In this document: piece by piece, positions 5,188 to 6,734 of the stretch | How the letters are laid out: every line of letters starts with the position of its first letter | How positions within the stretch are numbered: the first letter of the stretch is position 1 | DNA from: Armatimonadota bacterium | GTDB lineage: Bacteria; Armatimonadota; Armatimonadia; Armatimonadales; Armatimonadaceae | Assembly: GCA_014381035.1 (NCBI GenBank) | Contig: JACMIS010000040.1 | Span: forward strand, 1-6,734 | Reading direction: 5' to 3' | Length of the DNA: 6,734 nt | The notes under the pieces: generated by a model | Told to the model about the DNA's origin: nothing | What the model saw: only the letters and a program-made list of their open reading frames with translations | Databases searched by the model: none | Position numbers and translations under genes: made by a program

Positions 5188-6734
5188 TACCCTTCAACCT
5201 CTTCGTTCGTTTTGGCGACATCAATCATTTCGGCGGTCTTTACCCGGTCGCCTTCGCTCAGATTGATCAACCGGACGCCGGAGGTCGAGCGGTTGATGGT
5301 GGTCTTGATCTCTTCCGCCTTCATCCGTATCATCACGCCGTTCTCGGTGACGATCATTAGTCGCAGGTTCGGTTCCGATTCCTTAGAGACTACTGCGGCA
5401 ACGACAAGGCATTTTCCGGTACGCTCACCCGTCAGGTTCATGGTAATCAACCCCTTGCCACCACGCCCTTGCGAGCGGTAAGCGGAAAGCGGAGTGCGTT
5501 TACCCAGGCCCAGTTCGCTGATCACCAGCAATTCCTGCGCGTCGGCATCGCCGATGACTACGTCGGCGGCGACCACACGGTCTTCCGGTCCGTTGAGTGT
5601 AATACCGCGCACGCCGCCCGCCGCCCGTCCGCGGCTCGGCACTCTGTCCTCGGGGAACCGTATCGCCATGCCGCGTTCGGTGGTTAGAATCACCTCCGCG
5701 GTACCCGGTGTATGCTTGACCCACTTCAGCGAATCGTTCTCCTCCAGATCGAACGTCACCAGACCGTTCGCCCGCAGGTTTGCGTACTCGGCGACTGCCG
5801 TCCGCTTGATCTCGCCGCGCTCCGTGACCATCAGCAGGAAGCCTTCCGCGGTGCGGAAATCGCGTATCGGCACGGTGGCAGTGATCTTCTCGTCGGGTTG
5901 GATCTGGATCAGGTTGATCACCGCCGTCCCCATCGCCTGCCGGGAAGCTTGCGGCACCTCGAACGCTTTGAGCCGGTATACCCGCCCGCGGTCCGTGAAG
6001 AACAGGATGTAATCGTGTGTCGAGGCGCGGAACAGATGCTCGAAGTTATCCTCCTCGCGTGTTTTGCCTGCCGTGACCCCCCTACCGCCGCGCCGTTGTG
6101 AGCGGAACGTATCATAATCGAGTCGCTTGATATAGCCGTCACGTGTGATCGTGATCAGCATCTGCTCTTCGGCGATCAAGTCCTCGATATTGATCTCTTC
6201 TGCTTCGGTCGGGATGATGCGCGTGCGTCGGTCGTCGCCGAACTTGTCCTTCAGGTACTTCAGGTCCGCCTTGATCATGGCGTTCACGCGGCGCGGGTCC
6301 ATAAGAATGTCCTCGAACCGCGCGATCTCCTTGAGCAGATCTTTGAACTCGCCCTCGATCTTGTCCTGCTCCAGCGACGTGAGTTGCCGCAGTTGCATGT
6401 TCAGAATCGCCTCGGCTTGCAAACCGGAGAACGAGAACCGCTCGATCAAACGCATACGCGCCTGCTCGGTGCTGTTCGAAGCCCGGATGATCGCGATCAC
6501 TTCGTCCAGGAACTGAACGGCGATCTGCAACCCTTCCAGGATGTGCGCCCGCGCCTTCGCCCGCGCCAGCTCGAACTTTGTCCGCCGCGTAATAATGTCG
6601 CGCCGGTGGTCCAAATACTCCTGCAGGATCGTCTTCAGCGACAGCGTTTTCGGGCTGATGCCGCCCTCGGTGAGCGAGATCATCATCACGCCGAAGTTCA
6701 GGCGGAGCGGCGTGTGCTTGAGCAGGTAGTTCAG
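5187..6734 (-). CDS. gyrA: DNA gyrase subunit A, C-terminal part (5' end outside window)
   Basis: The frame is open to the window edge, so the start lies beyond 6734; 515 codons are visible, against roughly 800-880 residues for a whole GyrA. GyrA forms the A2B2 gyrase that adds negative supercoils to DNA. The visible part begins in the breakage-reunion domain (LNYLLKHTPLRLNFG), covers the coiled-coil (TRRTKFELARAKARAHILEG; RFSFSGLQAEAILNMQLRQL) and then the six-bladed beta-pinwheel that wraps DNA. The active-site tyrosine and quinolone-resistance region are outside. The GyrA box, which separates gyrase from topoisomerase IV, is QRRGGRG (codons at 6078-6098), with Arg where the usual motif has Lys. 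A second box-like QGRGGKG lies at 5451-5471 in a later blade. The tail is short and weakly acidic (TNEEVEG). The TAG stop touches the right arm of the 5101-5187 hairpin. Confidence 0.96.
   Translation of the reverse strand: MNYLLKHTPLRLNFGVMMISLTEGGISPKTLSLKTILQEYLDHRRDIITRRTKFELARAKARAHILEGLQIAVQFLDEVIAIIRASNSTEQARMRLIERFSFSGLQAEAILNMQLRQLTSLEQDKIEGEFKDLLKEIARFEDILMDPRRVNAMIKADLKYLKDKFGDDRRTRIIPTEAEEINIEDLIAEEQMLITITRDGYIKRLDYDTFRSQRRGGRGVTAGKTREEDNFEHLFRASTHDYILFFTDRGRVYRLKAFEVPQASRQAMGTAVINLIQIQPDEKITATVPIRDFRTAEGFLLMVTERGEIKRTAVAEYANLRANGLVTFDLEENDSLKWVKHTPGTAEVILTTERGMAIRFPEDRVPSRGRAAGGVRGITLNGPEDRVVAADVVIGDADAQELLVISELGLGKRTPLSAYRSQGRGGKGLITMNLTGERTGKCLVVAAVVSKESEPNLRLMIVTENGVMIRMKAEEIKTTINRSTSGVRLINLSEGDRVKTAEMIDVAKTNEEVEG

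Noticed and set aside
1..6734. CRISPR array, tRNA, phage or defence cassette
   Set aside because: No regularly spaced repeats, no cloverleaf, and no integrase, nuclease or toxin-antitoxin-like genes are visible.

Overview
The window comes from a moderately GC-rich bacterial chromosome. No tRNA, rRNA, CRISPR array, transposase or phage gene is visible. The style of the genes (a UTRA-type GntR regulator, a NarL-type sensor kinase, a secreted LTxxQ protein, and a GyrA ending in a short acidic tail) would suit a free-living environmental bacterium, possibly Armatimonadota or a neighbouring phylum. That placement is a guess from protein style; no marker here proves it. Promoter-like sites pair TTGACA/TTGACT with a TAC-containing -10.

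Left part (1-1357): two minus-strand genes. A GntR/UTRA transcription factor (23-805) has a perfect 15-bp palindrome directly abutting its start codon, overlapping a good promoter, so it probably represses itself and is read from an almost leaderless mRNA. Upstream lies a 26-bp perfect inverted repeat, then a 73-residue helix-hairpin-helix-like protein (942-1163) with its own promoter.

Middle part (1358-4130): plus-strand genes. A zinc nucleoside deaminase (1358-1987) overlaps the start of a six-helix membrane histidine kinase (1914-3233), suggesting co-transcription and coupled translation. No response regulator is next to the kinase. A secreted protein with four LTxxQ motifs (Spy/CpxP-like) follows, possibly from an ECF-sigma-type promoter, and ends at a strong intrinsic terminator.

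Right part (4131-6734): about 0.95 kb of decayed coding sequence. Remnants of a TPR regulator-type protein and of a secreted beta-rich protein can be followed only by changing reading frame, and they are joined at an A-rich tract. A long hairpin then separates this from the convergent 3' end of gyrA, which runs off the right edge on the minus strand.

I see no clear new multi-gene system. The most notable signals are the operator-on-start-codon arrangement, the two long perfect hairpins that lack U-tracts, the fused pseudogenes, and two GyrA-box-type motifs in GyrA.
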